Source: DAISKN01 sp963716925
GTDB lineage: Bacteria > Acidobacteriota > Vicinamibacteria > Marinacidobacterales > SMYC01
Direction: 5' to 3'
Length of the DNA stretch: 64,000 nucleotides
Assembly: GCA_963716925.1 (NCBI GenBank)
Contig: CAVQUX010000024.1
Coordinates: 186,001 to 250,000 of the forward strand
The position numbers and the translations under genes are program-made. This document shows, piece after piece, positions 7,589 through 17,685 of this stretch; the stretch's first letter is position 1, and each line of letters begins with the position of its first letter. The notes beneath the pieces were generated by a model, which saw only the letters and a list, made by a program, of their open reading frames with translations, searched no databases and was not told the DNA's origin.

Positions 7589-8951
7589 ATGGCAGATTAC
7601 GTCCAGTCCCTGATGTCCGAAGTGAAGGCGAAGAACCCCGTCGAGCCGGAGTTCCACCAGGCGGTTCAAGAGGTAGCGGAATCCCTGGTGCTGGTGCTCG
7701 ACCGACACCCCGAGTACCGCGCGGCGAAGATCCTCGAGCGGATCATCGAGCCCGAGCGGGTCATCATGTTCCGCGTTCCCTGGATGGACGACCAGGGCGA
7801 GGTCCGGATCAACCGCGGTTTCCGCATCCAGATGAACAGCGCCATCGGACCGTACAAGGGCGGCCTCCGGTTCCATCCTTCGGTGAACCTCGGGATTCTC
7901 AAGTTCCTGGCGTTCGAGCAGGTGTTCAAGAACTCTCTCACCACCCTTCCGATGGGCGGCGGCAAAGGGCGGGTCGGATTTCGATCCCAAGGGGAAGAGC
8001 GACCACGAGGTCATGCGCTTCTGCCAGAGCTTCATGACCGAGCTCTACCGCCACATCGGCCCCGACACCGACGTCCCCGCGGGCGACATCGGCGTCGGCG
8101 GCCGCGAGATCGGATTCCTCTTCGGGCAGTATCGACGGATCGCCGACGAGTTCACCGGGGTCCTCACGGGAAAGGGCGTTCCCTGGGGCGGTTCTCTCAT
8201 CCGTCCGGAGGCGACGGGGTACGGCGCCGTCTACTTCGCCGCCAACATGCTCCAGAGTCGAAACCAAAGCCTGGACGGCAAGACCTGCCTGGTGTCGGGA
8301 AGCGGCAACGTGTCGCAGTACACCGTCGAGAAGCTGAATCAGCTCGGCGCGAAAGCGGTCACGCTCTCCGATTCGAACGGCTACATCTACGACCCCGAGG
8401 GGATCGACGGAGAGAAGCTTCATTTCGTGATGGAGCTCAAGAACGTGCGGCGCGGCCGGATCAAGGAGTACGCGGACAAATACAAGAGCGCTACCTTCAC
8501 CCCGGCCGACCCGAAGGCAGGAATGAATCCTCTCTGGAACCACAGAGCGGACTGCGCGTTCCCGAGCGCCACCGAGAACGAGATCGGGGGCAAGGATGCC
8601 GCGAACCTCCTCCAGAACGGGGTCTACGTCGTCTCCGAAGGAGCCAACATGCCTTCCACACCGGAGGCGGTGGAGCAGTTCATCGATCACAAGGTCCTGT
8701 ACGGGCCGGGCAAGGCAGCGAACGCCGGCGGAGTCGCCGTCTCCGGCCTCGAGATGTCGCAGAACAGCGCGCGCTGGGCCTGGTCGCGGGAGGAGGTCGA
8801 CGGCAAGCTCCAGGTCATCATGAAGAACATACACAAGACCTGTGTCGATGCCTCGGAGCGCTTCGGAACGCCGGGGAACTACGTCAACGGCGCGAACATC
8901 GGGGGATTCTTGAAGGTCGCGAACGCCATGTTGGACCAGGGGTTGGTCTGA
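7589..8951 (+). CDS. gdhA: Glutamate dehydrogenase, interrupted by a one-base frameshift
   Basis: Interconverts glutamate with 2-oxoglutarate and ammonium using NAD(P)H. The ATG at 7589 has a strong GGAGG four bases upstream. The first frame encodes residues 1-126 with the GPYKGGLRFHPSVN and LPMGGGKG active-site motifs; at about 7967 the frame breaks. Deleting one G in AAAGGGCGGG restores GGGKGGSDFDPKGKSDHEVM and continues in the frame that carries the dinucleotide domain (LVSGSGNVSQYTVEKL) and the family C-terminus NGANIGGFLKVANAM. The corrected length is 453 residues, normal for the hexameric small GDH. The extra base sits in a G run and is probably a sequence error. Confidence 0.9.
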
Positions 8952-8958
8952 AGAGAAA

Positions 8959-8989
8959 GACAGCTTTCAGCGGTCTCCTCAAAGCTGTC
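8959..8989 (+). terminator. Hairpin after gdhA
   Basis: A perfect 9-bp inverted repeat (GACAGCTTT / AAAGCTGTC) with a 13-base loop starts eight bases after the gdhA stop. There is no T run, so it is a transcript-end or stabilising hairpin rather than a textbook intrinsic terminator. Confidence 0.45.
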
Positions 8990-9062
8990 ACCAAGGAGCA
9001 CGTCGACCGTTTCCGGTCGTGCCGGGCATCGCCGTGGCCGACGACCTCTCCTGAGGAAGGAA

Positions 9063-9602
9063 TCAGTGCGTGAGGTACGCGAAGATGTTCACCGCGGCGC
9101 TGCGGTCGGTGGTGTTGAAGAGGAAAACCCGATACCGGGGAAAGCCGATCGACAGGTTCGCCCGGGAGCCGCTGAAGTAAAGGCGTCGATCCGGAACCGT
9201 CTCCGCGACGGCTTCGAGGGCCAGATGCACTTCCCCTTCCCCAAGAGCGCGGAGAACGTTCTCGTCCTCCGGAACGAGAACGATACCGATGGATCCCGGC
9301 CCGCTGGGGTTTCCCCGGAATTGCCCGAGGAGGCTCAACACCACCGAGGTGAAGCCGTCGGTCTCGAGCGTTCCCGCCTCCGTCCAGAGACTCGGCTCGT
9401 CCCGCGACGCGGGAGCCACGACTACATCGAACAGGCTCTGGGTGGCGCTGTGGGGGATGGGTGTTTCGACGTTCACCTTTCCCTCGATGGGATGTGGGTC
9501 CTTGAGGTTCACGACGAAAGTGCGGGTCAGCTCCTGATAGCCGACGAAACCCGCCGAACCGAGCCCGGCCACGGCAGCGAGAGTTAGAACGGCTTCGCGC
9601 AT
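9063..9602 (-). CDS. Hypothetical protein with N-terminal membrane anchor
   Basis: A 179-residue protein of unknown function. The ATG at 9602 is chosen because GGAGG lies just upstream on the minus strand and the protein then starts MREAVLTLAAVAGLGSAGFVGYQ, a single hydrophobic anchor or signal. The rest is predicted soluble, with LKDPHPIEGKVNVETPIP and an ending of short beta-like segments; no family motif was recognised. It is divergently arranged with the next hypothetical gene (starts 86 bases apart), so they may share a control region. Confidence 0.6.
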   Translation of the reverse strand: MREAVLTLAAVAGLGSAGFVGYQELTRTFVVNLKDPHPIEGKVNVETPIPHSATQSLFDVVVAPASRDEPSLWTEAGTLETDGFTSVVLSLLGQFRGNPSGPGSIGIVLVPEDENVLRALGEGEVHLALEAVAETVPDRRLYFSGSRANLSIGFPRYRVFLFNTTDRSAAVNIFAYLTH

Positions 9603-9688
9603 CGAGACCTCCACATCCCTCTCGGCTCTCGGGGCCGTTCGGCCCGGAGAACGTTGAATTCGGGGATCGGGCTCACGATAATCCACTC

Positions 9689-10396
9689 GTGAGCGATGGC
9701 AAAGCCTTCCCCGCCTGGGCCTGGGTAGGGTGCGGATGCCTTGCGGCGCTCGGTGCCGTCATGGTCTTCGTCGCCGCCATCGGGTTCTGGGGAGTCCAGA
9801 AAGCGCGGCAGTTCGGACAAGAGATCGCCGATCCCGGGGTGCGCGAGAGCAAAGTGCTCGCGGTGCTGCGAGCAAGCGAAATTCCAGAAGGCTATCATCC
9901 GGTCGTCGCTTTCTCGGTGCCTCTCCTTCTCGACGTCGCCGTGCTCTCCGATCTCGCTCCGGACGAGAGCGGGCAGCCGCCTCAGATCGGCGACCACGGC
10001 TTCGTTTACGTGAGCTATCCCGCGTTCGGGCGGGACCGGCGAGCGATCCGCGACTTCTTCGAGGGCAAGAGGGACGACTTCGACGAGCTCGGACGCCACC
10101 GCGTCGACCTCGACCTCGAGGAACGGATCGCGAACGGAAGGATCTCGCGCGAGGAGGGCGAAGTCCTGTGGGTCGCGCACCGGGGAACCATCGACTCCGA
10201 CGATGCCGGGAGTTCGAAGCAGGGACTCGTAGCACTCCTGCTCATCGACTGCGGCGACTCCCGGAATCGGTTCGGCATCTGGCTCGGCCCCGATCCCGAC
10301 CCGGAAGCGGCGCCGGCGGAGCTCGACGTTTCGGGAACGGTCTCCGACCCCGAGGCCATCGAGCGATTCCTGTCTCCGATGCATCCCTGTCGCTGA
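9689..10396 (+). CDS. Hypothetical single-span membrane protein
   Basis: A 235-residue protein of unknown function starting at GTG 9689. A strongly hydrophobic segment (residues 9-34, containing AWVGCGCLAALGAVMVFVAA) anchors it, and the remaining 200 residues are soluble and acidic. Serine- and aspartate-rich stretches occur near the C-terminus (DPDPEAAPAELDVSG). No catalytic motif was recognised. The next gene begins about 14 bases after its stop. Confidence 0.65.
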   Translation: MSDGKAFPAWAWVGCGCLAALGAVMVFVAAIGFWGVQKARQFGQEIADPGVRESKVLAVLRASEIPEGYHPVVAFSVPLLLDVAVLSDLAPDESGQPPQIGDHGFVYVSYPAFGRDRRAIRDFFEGKRDDFDELGRHRVDLDLEERIANGRISREEGEVLWVAHRGTIDSDDAGSSKQGLVALLLIDCGDSRNRFGIWLGPDPDPEAAPAELDVSGTVSDPEAIERFLSPMHPCR

Positions 10397-10409
10397 GCGA
10401 GTAGGCGGG

Positions 10410-13362
10410 ATGCCTCGGATTCGAGCTTCCCCTCGACAAGCTGGCGGCGCCGGAGCGCTTCCACGGCTTCCAGGACCTCATCCAGAACCGGGTCCAGGAC
10501 GTTCTGCTGGTCGCCACTCTCTACGACTACTACATTCTTTCGCAGGATGGCCGCTTGAGTGAGCAGTTCCTCGGGGAGTTCCTCGAGCTGAACCTCCGGC
10601 ACACTCCGAACCTCACCCACGCGTTCTCGGGGAAGGAAGCCGTGGCCCGCGCCCGGGAATCGAACCGCTACGACCTCATCATCACCTCCGTCGAGCTCGG
10701 GGATATGAACGTCCTGGGGCTGGTCGCCGCCCTGAGAGCGGAGGGAATCGAGACCCCGGTCGTCCTGCTGGCCTACGATCGCCGCGAGCTCTCTCAGCTG
10801 GTGGAGAGAAACGACGTCTCGGGGATCGAGCGCATGTTCCTCTGGCAGGGCGACGTGCGCATCCTGGTCGCCATCGTCAAGTACATGGAGGACAAGCTGA
10901 ACGTCGCCTACGACACCGGGGTGGTGGGCGTCCCGGCGATCGTCCTGGTGGAGAACAGTATTCGTTATTACTCATCGTTCCTACCGGTGATCTATACCGA
11001 GCTGGTGAAGCACTCCCACGGCCTGCTCCCCGAGGGGCTCAACCTCACCGACAAGATCCTCCGCATCCGTGCCGGACCGAAGATTCTCCTCGCCTCGGAC
11101 TACGAAGAGGCCTGGAGCTATTTCGACCACTACCCCGACGAGATCCTCGGGATCATCTCCGACATCCAGTTCCCCCGCGCCGGCGTCATTCGCCCTGACG
11201 CCGGCTTCGAGCTCGCGCGCGAGGTGCGGCGACTCCGGCCCGACCTGCCCATCATGCTCCAGTCGAGCCGGCGCGAGAACGAGGCGGCGGCGGCGGCGAT
11301 GGGGGCCTCGTTCCTGTTGAAAGGCTCGCCGACCCTCCTTCATCAGGTCCGCGAGTTCATGGCGGAGAGCCTCCGCATCGGTGATTTCGTGTTCCGTCTC
11401 CCGGATGGAACCGAAGTCGGCTCCGCCTCCGATTTGAAGACGCTGGAAGAGATGCTGGAGAAGGTGCCGGCGGAGAGCCTCGCCTATCACGGCAAGCGCA
11501 ACGATTTTTCCACCTGGCTCAAGGCACGCACCGAGCTCGCGCTCGCCGAGAAGCTCCGGCCGGTCAAGGTCTCGGACTTCGACAGCCTCGAGGACCTCCG
11601 GGATTCCGTAGTGTCGTTGATCGCCGAGTACCGCAACGAGCGCAACCGCGGACAGGTCGTCGACTTCGACCGGAACCTCTTCGACGCCAAGGCGAGCTTC
11701 TATCGGATCGGTGCCGGCTCGCTCGGGGGCAAGGCCCGGGGTCTGGCGTTCATCAGCAGCCTCCTCAACCAGTTCCACATCGATCGCTACTTTCCCGGGG
11801 TCCAGATCGCCGTTCCCAGCTCGGTGGTGATCGCGACCGAGGTCTTCGACCGGTTCATGGAGGAGAACGATCTCACCGATCTCGCGCTCCAGTCGGAGAC
11901 GGACGAAGAGGTGGTGCGGGCCTTCGAGGCCGCCTCGCTCCCCGAGGAGATTCGTTCCGATCTCGCGGCGTTTCTCGCCCGGTGCGACTTCCCGCTGGCG
12001 GTCAGGTCCTCGAGCCTCCTCGAGGACTCGCAATATCAGCCTTTCGCCGGCGTTTACCAGACACACATGCTCGCGAACAGCGACCCGAGTCCGGACGCGA
12101 GGCTCGCGGCGCTGATGAGAGCGGTGAAGCGGGTCTACGCTTCGACCTATTCCCTGCACGCGAAGCGTTTCCTCGAGGCGACCCAGTACCGCCTCGAGGA
12201 GGAGAAGATGGCGGTCATCCTCCAGAGGGTCGTCGGCACCCGCCACGGAGCCCGGTTCTACCCCGATTTCGCCGGGGTCGCCCGCTCTTACAACGTCTAT
12301 CCGACGCCTCCGGCGAAGAGCGAGGACGGAATCGTCGCCGTCGCCCTCGGACTGGGGAAGACGGTGGTGGATGGAGGACGCTCCGTCCGATTCTGTCCGC
12401 GCTATCCACGACATCTGCCCCAGGGCTCGACGGTGCAGAGGAGCCTCAGGGGCGCTCAGCGGGACTTCTACGCGATCGCCATGGACGGCTCTCCGGGAGA
12501 CGAGCGCTCGTTTCCCGTCGAGGCCGCGGAGGAAGACGGGACGCTCGCCGCCCTCGGCTCCACGTACTCCCGGGACAACGACGCCCTCTACGACGGCGTA
12601 TCGCGGCCGGGAGTGCGGGTGGTGACCTTCGCTCCCATCCTCAAACACGGGCTGTTTCCTCTTGCGGAGGTTCTGGAAGCGCTCCTCGCAATCGCCCGCT
12701 GGGGCACGCGCTCTCCCGTCGAGCTGGAGTTCGCCGTGGACCTCCGGGGGGGAAGCGCCGCGGGCGCGGAGTTCGGATTCCTGCAGCTGCGTCCTCTCGC
12801 CCTCGCGCGCGAGATGGAGGAGATCGACCTCGAAGGCACGCCCGTCGCCGACCTGCTCTGCCGGAGCGGGAGTGTCCTGGGACATGGGCGGATCGACGAG
12901 CTGCGGGACGCCGTCGTCGTGGACTACCGGAGGCTCGAACGCCGCGAGAGCCACCGTATCGTCGAGCTCGTTCGACAGCTCGACTCCGGCCTTCGGTCGG
13001 AGGGCCGAGGCTACGTCCTCATCGGCTCCGGCCGCTGGGGCTCGAGCGAGCCGTTTCTCGGCATCCCCGTCACCTGGGATCAAATCGCCGGCGCCCGGGT
13101 GATCGTCGAGGCGGGCTTTCGCGACTTCCACGTGAGCCCTTCGCAGGGGACGCACTTCTTCCAGAATTTGATCTCGAACAACGTCGGCTACTTCACCGTG
13201 AACCCCGAGGCGGGCGAGGGGTTCCTCGACTGGGACTGGCTCGCGTCGCGTGCGGCGAGGTTCGAGGAGGGCCCGGTCCGCCACCTGCGATTCGACTCGC
13301 CTCTGGTCGTCATGATGAACGGCCGACGGAACGAGGGCGCGATCGTGAAAACTCCGGGTTGA
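10410..13362 (+). CDS. Receiver-like domains fused to a PEP-synthase-type ATP-binding domain
   Basis: A protein of about 980 residues. Upstream of the TTG at 10555 the frame stays coding (ERFHGFQDLIQNRVQDVLLV) back to 10420 without a standard start; an ATG at 10410 joins it if one extra base near 10419 is removed, giving MPRFELPLDKLAAPERF. Two receiver-like modules follow (LIITSVELGDMN; then PKILLASDYEEAW with IISDIQFPRAG as a possible phospho-acceptor aspartate). The C-terminal half is the N-terminal ATP-binding domain of pyruvate phosphate dikinase/PEP synthase (GSLGGKARGL, LAVRSSSLLEDSQYQPFAGV). The swivelling phosphohistidine and PEP-binding domains are absent, so it cannot be a complete PEP synthase; a signalling or phosphotransfer role is inferred. 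Confidence 0.75.
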
Positions 13363-13421
13363 CTCCGATTTCCGTCGAAAGTCTTCCTGCGGCGTGGAAA
13401 CGGCGGCCTCAGCCCCTGATA

Positions 13422-13427
13422 TACAAT
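13422..13427 (+). promoter_or_regulatory. -10 box (TACAAT) for the anthraniloyl-CoA operon
   Basis: TACAAT matches the TATAAT consensus at five of six positions and lies eight bases before the ATG at 13436, with no Shine-Dalgarno between. Transcription would begin at or next to the start codon, giving a leaderless mRNA. The -35 region is not recognisable. Confidence 0.45.
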
Positions 13428-13435
13428 TCTCCTCG

Positions 13436-15709
13436 ATGAACATCGCATGCATCGGCGGAGGCGCCGGGGGTCTCTACTTCGCCATCTCGGCGAAGCTCAG
13501 GAACCCCGCCCACGAGATCGACGTCTACGAGCGGAACCGCCCGGACGACACCTTCGGATGGGGGGTGGTGTTCTCGGACCAGACGCTCGGAAAGCTGAAG
13601 GAGAACGATCCGGTCAGCGCGAAGCGGATTTTCGACGCCTTCCATCATTGGGACGACATCGACATCCACTTCAAGGGTGAGTGCATCCGCACCACCGGGC
13701 ACGGGTTCGCGGGGCTTTCCCGGAAGAGGATGCTGCTCCTCCTTCAGGAGCGGGCGCGGGAGCTCGGTGTGCGGCTCCACTTTCAGAAGGAGATCGATGG
13801 AACCGCGGACGTGGGCAAGCGGGATCTGATCGTCGGCTGCGACGGAATCAACAGCAAGATCCGGAAGGAGCGCGAGAGCGTGTTCGAGCCCGACATCGAC
13901 GTCCGGCCGAACAAGTTCATCTGGCTGGGGACCCCCAAGATCTTCGACGCCTTCACGTTCATCTTCGAAGAGACCGCGCACGGCTGGATTCAGGTCCACG
14001 CCTACCGATTCGACGACGACACCAGCACCTTCATCGTGGAGACCACCGACCGAACCTGGCGGGATCTGGGCTTCGATCGCATGACCAAGGAAGAGTCCAA
14101 CCGGTTCCTGGAGCGGCTCTTCGCCCGGTTTCTCGACGGCAACGAGCTCATGGACAACGCCGCCCACCTCAGGGGCTCCGCCTGGCTCAACTTCCCGCGG
14201 GTGAGCAACGAGAAGTGGCACGACGGAAACGTCGTCCTCCTCGGGGACTCGGCCCATACCGCGCACTTCTCCATCGGCTCCGGCACCAAGCTCGCGCTCG
14301 AGGACGCCATCGAGCTCGCGGAGCGAATCGAGACCCGCGCCAATCTCGAGGATGCCCTCGATACCTACGAGGAGAACCGGAGGGTGGAGGTGCTGCGGCT
14401 CCAGAGCGCTGCGAGGAACAGCACCGAATGGTTCGAGAACGTCTCCCGCTACGCCCGCCTCGAGCCGCCGCAGTTCGCCTACTCGCTCCTGACCCGAAGC
14501 CAGCGCGTCAGCCACGAGAGCTTGAGGAAGCGGGACCCGAAATGGATGGCGGATTTCGAATCGTGGTTCTCGCGGCGCTCCGGTCGTGGAGCATCGGTGC
14601 CCCCGATGTTCACGCCGTTTCGGCTGAGGGAGCTGGAGCTCGCGAACCGCGTCGCCGTCTCCCCGATGTGCATGTACAGCGCCGTCAACGGCACCCCCTC
14701 CGATTTCCACCTGGTGCACCTCGGCTCGCGCGCCATGGGAGGAGCCGCCCTGGTGTATACCGAGATGACGGATGTGGCCGAGGACGCGCGAATCAGCCCG
14801 GGCTGCGCGGGAATGTACCGGGAAGAGCACCTCGCGGCGTGGAAGCGGATCGTGGAGTTCGCGCACCGTTGGTCCAGGGCGAAGATCGCGTTGCAGCTCG
14901 GGCACGCCGGGCCCAAGGGCTCGACGAAGCTCGAATGGGAAGGGGCCAACGAGCCCCTCGACGAGGGCAACTGGCCCATCCTCGGCCCTTCGCCGGTCCC
15001 GTACTCGCCCAGGAACCAGGTCCCCCGCCCGATGGACCGCGCCGACATGGACCGCGTCATCCGGGAGTTCGAGCGCGCCACGCGGATGGCGAACGAGGCC
15101 GGTTTCGACCTCCTCGAGATTCACGCCGCCCACGGCTATCTTCTCTCCGCGTTCCTCACCCCCCTCTCGAACCAGCGCACCGACGAGTATGGAGGGAGCC
15201 TCGAGAACCGGCTGCGCTTCCCCCTCGAGGTCGTCGCCGCCTGCCGCCTCGCCTGGCCACAGGCGAAGCCGCTTTCGGTCCGCATCTCCGCGACCGACTG
15301 GGTCGAGGGAGGAGTCGACGGTGACCAGGCGGTCGAGATCGCGCGGGCGCTGAAAGCCGAGGGAGTCGACATCATCAACGTGTCCGCCGGACAGACCAGC
15401 CCGAAGGCGCGGCCGGTCTACGGCCGCATGTTCCAGACTCCCTACAGCGACCGCATCCGAAACGAGGCGTCGATCCCGACCCTCGCCGTCGGGAACATCT
15501 TCGAGCCGGACCACGTCAACGGCATCATCGCCGCCGGCCGGGCCGACCTCTGCTGTCTCGCCCGCCCGCACCTCGCCGATCCCTACTGGACGTTCCATGC
15601 CGCCTCTGAGCAGCAGGTCGATATCCCCTGGCCCGACCAGTACCTCGCGGGAAAAGAGCAGCTCGAACGAAACCGGCGGCGCCCGGCAGGCATGGTCATC
15701 GACATCTGA
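13436..15709 (+). CDS. Anthraniloyl-CoA (2-aminobenzoyl-CoA) monooxygenase/reductase
   Basis: A 757-residue bifunctional flavoprotein. The N-terminal half is an FAD aromatic hydroxylase: GGGAGGL at residues 6-12, the DG motif LIVGCDGINSK near 140 and the GD motif VVLLGDSAHTAHFS near 266. From about residue 392 it is an old-yellow-enzyme-type FMN reductase (FTPFRLRELELANRVAVSPM, HAAHGYLLSAFLTPLSN). This fusion is diagnostic of 2-aminobenzoyl-CoA monooxygenase/reductase (EC 1.14.13.40), which hydroxylates and then reduces the aromatic ring of the CoA thioester. It heads an operon with hydratase/dehydrogenase, CoA ligase and RidA genes. Salicylyl-CoA hydroxylase has a similar first domain but lacks the reductase half. 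The start is ATG 13436, fitted to the -10 box. Confidence 0.9.
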   Translation: MNIACIGGGAGGLYFAISAKLRNPAHEIDVYERNRPDDTFGWGVVFSDQTLGKLKENDPVSAKRIFDAFHHWDDIDIHFKGECIRTTGHGFAGLSRKRMLLLLQERARELGVRLHFQKEIDGTADVGKRDLIVGCDGINSKIRKERESVFEPDIDVRPNKFIWLGTPKIFDAFTFIFEETAHGWIQVHAYRFDDDTSTFIVETTDRTWRDLGFDRMTKEESNRFLERLFARFLDGNELMDNAAHLRGSAWLNFPRVSNEKWHDGNVVLLGDSAHTAHFSIGSGTKLALEDAIELAERIETRANLEDALDTYEENRRVEVLRLQSAARNSTEWFENVSRYARLEPPQFAYSLLTRSQRVSHESLRKRDPKWMADFESWFSRRSGRGASVPPMFTPFRLRELELANRVAVSPMCMYSAVNGTPSDFHLVHLGSRAMGGAALVYTEMTDVAEDARISPGCAGMYREEHLAAWKRIVEFAHRWSRAKIALQLGHAGPKGSTKLEWEGANEPLDEGNWPILGPSPVPYSPRNQVPRPMDRADMDRVIREFERATRMANEAGFDLLEIHAAHGYLLSAFLTPLSNQRTDEYGGSLENRLRFPLEVVAACRLAWPQAKPLSVRISATDWVEGGVDGDQAVEIARALKAEGVDIINVSAGQTSPKARPVYGRMFQTPYSDRIRNEASIPTLAVGNIFEPDHVNGIIAAGRADLCCLARPHLADPYWTFHAASEQQVDIPWPDQYLAGKEQLERNRRRPAGMVIDI

Positions 15710-15723
15710 TTGCGGAGAGATTC

Positions 15724-17685
15724 ATGAAGCTCGCAAGCGTTCGACCCACGCATTTTCGATGGGAGGTCGAGGGAACGGTCGGGATCGTCACCCTCGACCG
15801 TCCCGACAAGAAGAACCCCCTGACCTTCGACTCCTATGCGGAGCTTCGCGATACGTTCCGGAGCCTTCCGGATGCGGACGACATAGACGCCGTGGTCATC
15901 ACCGGAGCGGGAGAGAACTTCTGCTCGGGCGGCGACGTCCACGAGATCATCGGCCCGCTGGTCGCGATGGACATGAAGGGTCTCCTGCGCTTCACCCGCA
16001 TGACGGGAGATCTGATCCTCGCGATCCGTCGGTGTCAGAAGCCGGTGGTCGCCGCCATCGACGGAGTCTGCGTCGGAGCCGGAGCGGCGATCGCCATGGC
16101 CTCGGACCTGAGGCTCGGGACGGCGCGCGCCAGGGTCGCGTTCCTATTCACCCGCGTCGGCCTCGCGGGCTGCGACATGGGGGCCTGTTCTTTGCTTCCC
16201 CGCATCGTGGGACAGGGCCGGGCGGCGGAGCTTCTGTTCAGCGGGCGCAACATGGGCGGGGAAGAAGCGGAGCGTTGGGGCTTCTTCAACCGGCTGTGCG
16301 CGCCCGAGGCGCTGCAGAAAGACGCCCGCGAAATGGCCGCCTCTCTCGCCTCGGGTCCGACGTTCGCGCACATGATGACGAAGACACAGCTCGACCAGGA
16401 GTGGGCCATGAGCCTCGAGGCGGCCGTCGAGTCCGAAGCCCAGGCGCAGGCGATCTGCATGCAGACCGGCGATTTCGAGAGGGCCTATCGGGCGTTCGTC
16501 GCCAAGGAGAAGCCTCGCTTCGAGGGGAAATTGATGACCGACGACTTTCTCGACTGGCCGTTCTTCGAAGAGCGCCATCGCGTCCTTCGCGCGAAGCTTC
16601 GGGACTGGATCGGGGCCTACGGCGGTGATATCGACGAATCGGACGATCGCAGGTCCTGCAAGCTACTAGTCGAGCGCCTTGGCCGCGGAGGTATCCTCGA
16701 GCACGCCGTTCCGAGACCCGGCCAATCCCTCGACGTCCGCTCTCTTTGCGTCATCCGCGAGACCCTTTCGCACCATCACGGGCTCGCGGACTTCGCCTTC
16801 GCTCTCCAGGGTCTTGGAAGCGCGCCCATCACCCTGGCCGGCTCCGGGGAGCTCAAAGAGCGTTATCTTCCCCCGACCCGCGAGGGGCGCTTCATCGCCG
16901 CCTTCGCGTTGTCCGAGCCGGAAGCGGGGTCCGACGTCGGGGCGATCGCGACCACGGCAAAACGGGACGGCGACGACTTCGTTCTCGACGGCACCAAGAC
17001 CTGGATCTCGAACGGCGGCCTCGCGAGCTATTACGTGGTCTTCGCGCGGAGCGAAACCTCGCCCGGGACCAAGGGCCTCTCCGCGTTCGTGGTGGACTCC
17101 GACGCGCCCGGATTCCGAGTCGCGGAGCACATCGAGGTCGTCGCCCCTCATCCGCTGGCGCGGCTCTCGTTCGAGGGATGCCGCGTGCCCGGCTCCCGGC
17201 TCGTGGGAGAAGCGGGACAGGGGTTCGAGATAGCCATGTCCACTCTCGACATCTTCCGCGCGAGCGTCGGCGCCGCAGCTCTCGGCTTCGCCCGGCGCGC
17301 CCTCGAGGAGGCGCTTCTGCGCGTCGACTCCCGCGAGCAGTTCGGAAAGAAGCTCGGCGACTTCCAGATCGTTCAGGCGAAGCTCGCCGACATGGCGACC
17401 TCCGTAGACGCCTCGGCGCTCCTCGTCTACCGGGCCGCCTGGGCGAAGGATCGGGGAGCCGCGCGCGTCGCGAAGGAATCCTCGATGGCGAAGATGTATG
17501 CGACCGAGGCGGCACAACAGGTGGTGGACCAAGCCGTCCAGCTCTTCGGCGCCGAGGGGGTCGTCCAGGGAAGCGTGCCCGAGAGGCTGTACCGCGAGGT
17601 GAGAGCGCTTCGGATCTATGAAGGGACCACTGAAATCCAGAAGCTGATCCTCGCGCGCGAGCTGCGAAGGAGGACCTCCGGATGA
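15724..17685 (+). CDS. Enoyl-CoA hydratase joined in frame to acyl-CoA dehydrogenase
   Basis: One 653-residue open frame. Residues 1-270 are a crotonase: the oxyanion-hole stretch VVITGAGENFCSGGDVHEI and CVGAGAAIAMASDLRLG. From MTDDFLDWPFF (ATG 16534) on it is an acyl-CoA dehydrogenase: FALSEPEAGSDVGAI, DGTKTWISNGG and the C-terminal RIYEGTTEIQKL. These would carry out beta-oxidation-like steps on ring products of 2-aminobenzoyl-CoA. At the junction GAGGGGAAATTGATG, deleting one A gives a hydratase ending EGN-stop with a TGATG overlap to the dehydrogenase ATG, the usual operon arrangement, so the fusion may be an artefact of one extra base. The start ATG 15724 lies 14 bases after the monooxygenase stop. 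Confidence 0.85.
   Translation: MKLASVRPTHFRWEVEGTVGIVTLDRPDKKNPLTFDSYAELRDTFRSLPDADDIDAVVITGAGENFCSGGDVHEIIGPLVAMDMKGLLRFTRMTGDLILAIRRCQKPVVAAIDGVCVGAGAAIAMASDLRLGTARARVAFLFTRVGLAGCDMGACSLLPRIVGQGRAAELLFSGRNMGGEEAERWGFFNRLCAPEALQKDAREMAASLASGPTFAHMMTKTQLDQEWAMSLEAAVESEAQAQAICMQTGDFERAYRAFVAKEKPRFEGKLMTDDFLDWPFFEERHRVLRAKLRDWIGAYGGDIDESDDRRSCKLLVERLGRGGILEHAVPRPGQSLDVRSLCVIRETLSHHHGLADFAFALQGLGSAPITLAGSGELKERYLPPTREGRFIAAFALSEPEAGSDVGAIATTAKRDGDDFVLDGTKTWISNGGLASYYVVFARSETSPGTKGLSAFVVDSDAPGFRVAEHIEVVAPHPLARLSFEGCRVPGSRLVGEAGQGFEIAMSTLDIFRASVGAAALGFARRALEEALLRVDSREQFGKKLGDFQIVQAKLADMATSVDASALLVYRAAWAKDRGAARVAKESSMAKMYATEAAQQVVDQAVQLFGAEGVVQGSVPERLYREVRALRIYEGTTEIQKLILARELRRRTSG

Noticed and set aside
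13409..15598. Long minus-strand frame opposite the monooxygenase/reductase
   Set aside because: Same reason: GC-rich mirror frame, no motif, while the plus strand carries clear FAD and FMN signatures.
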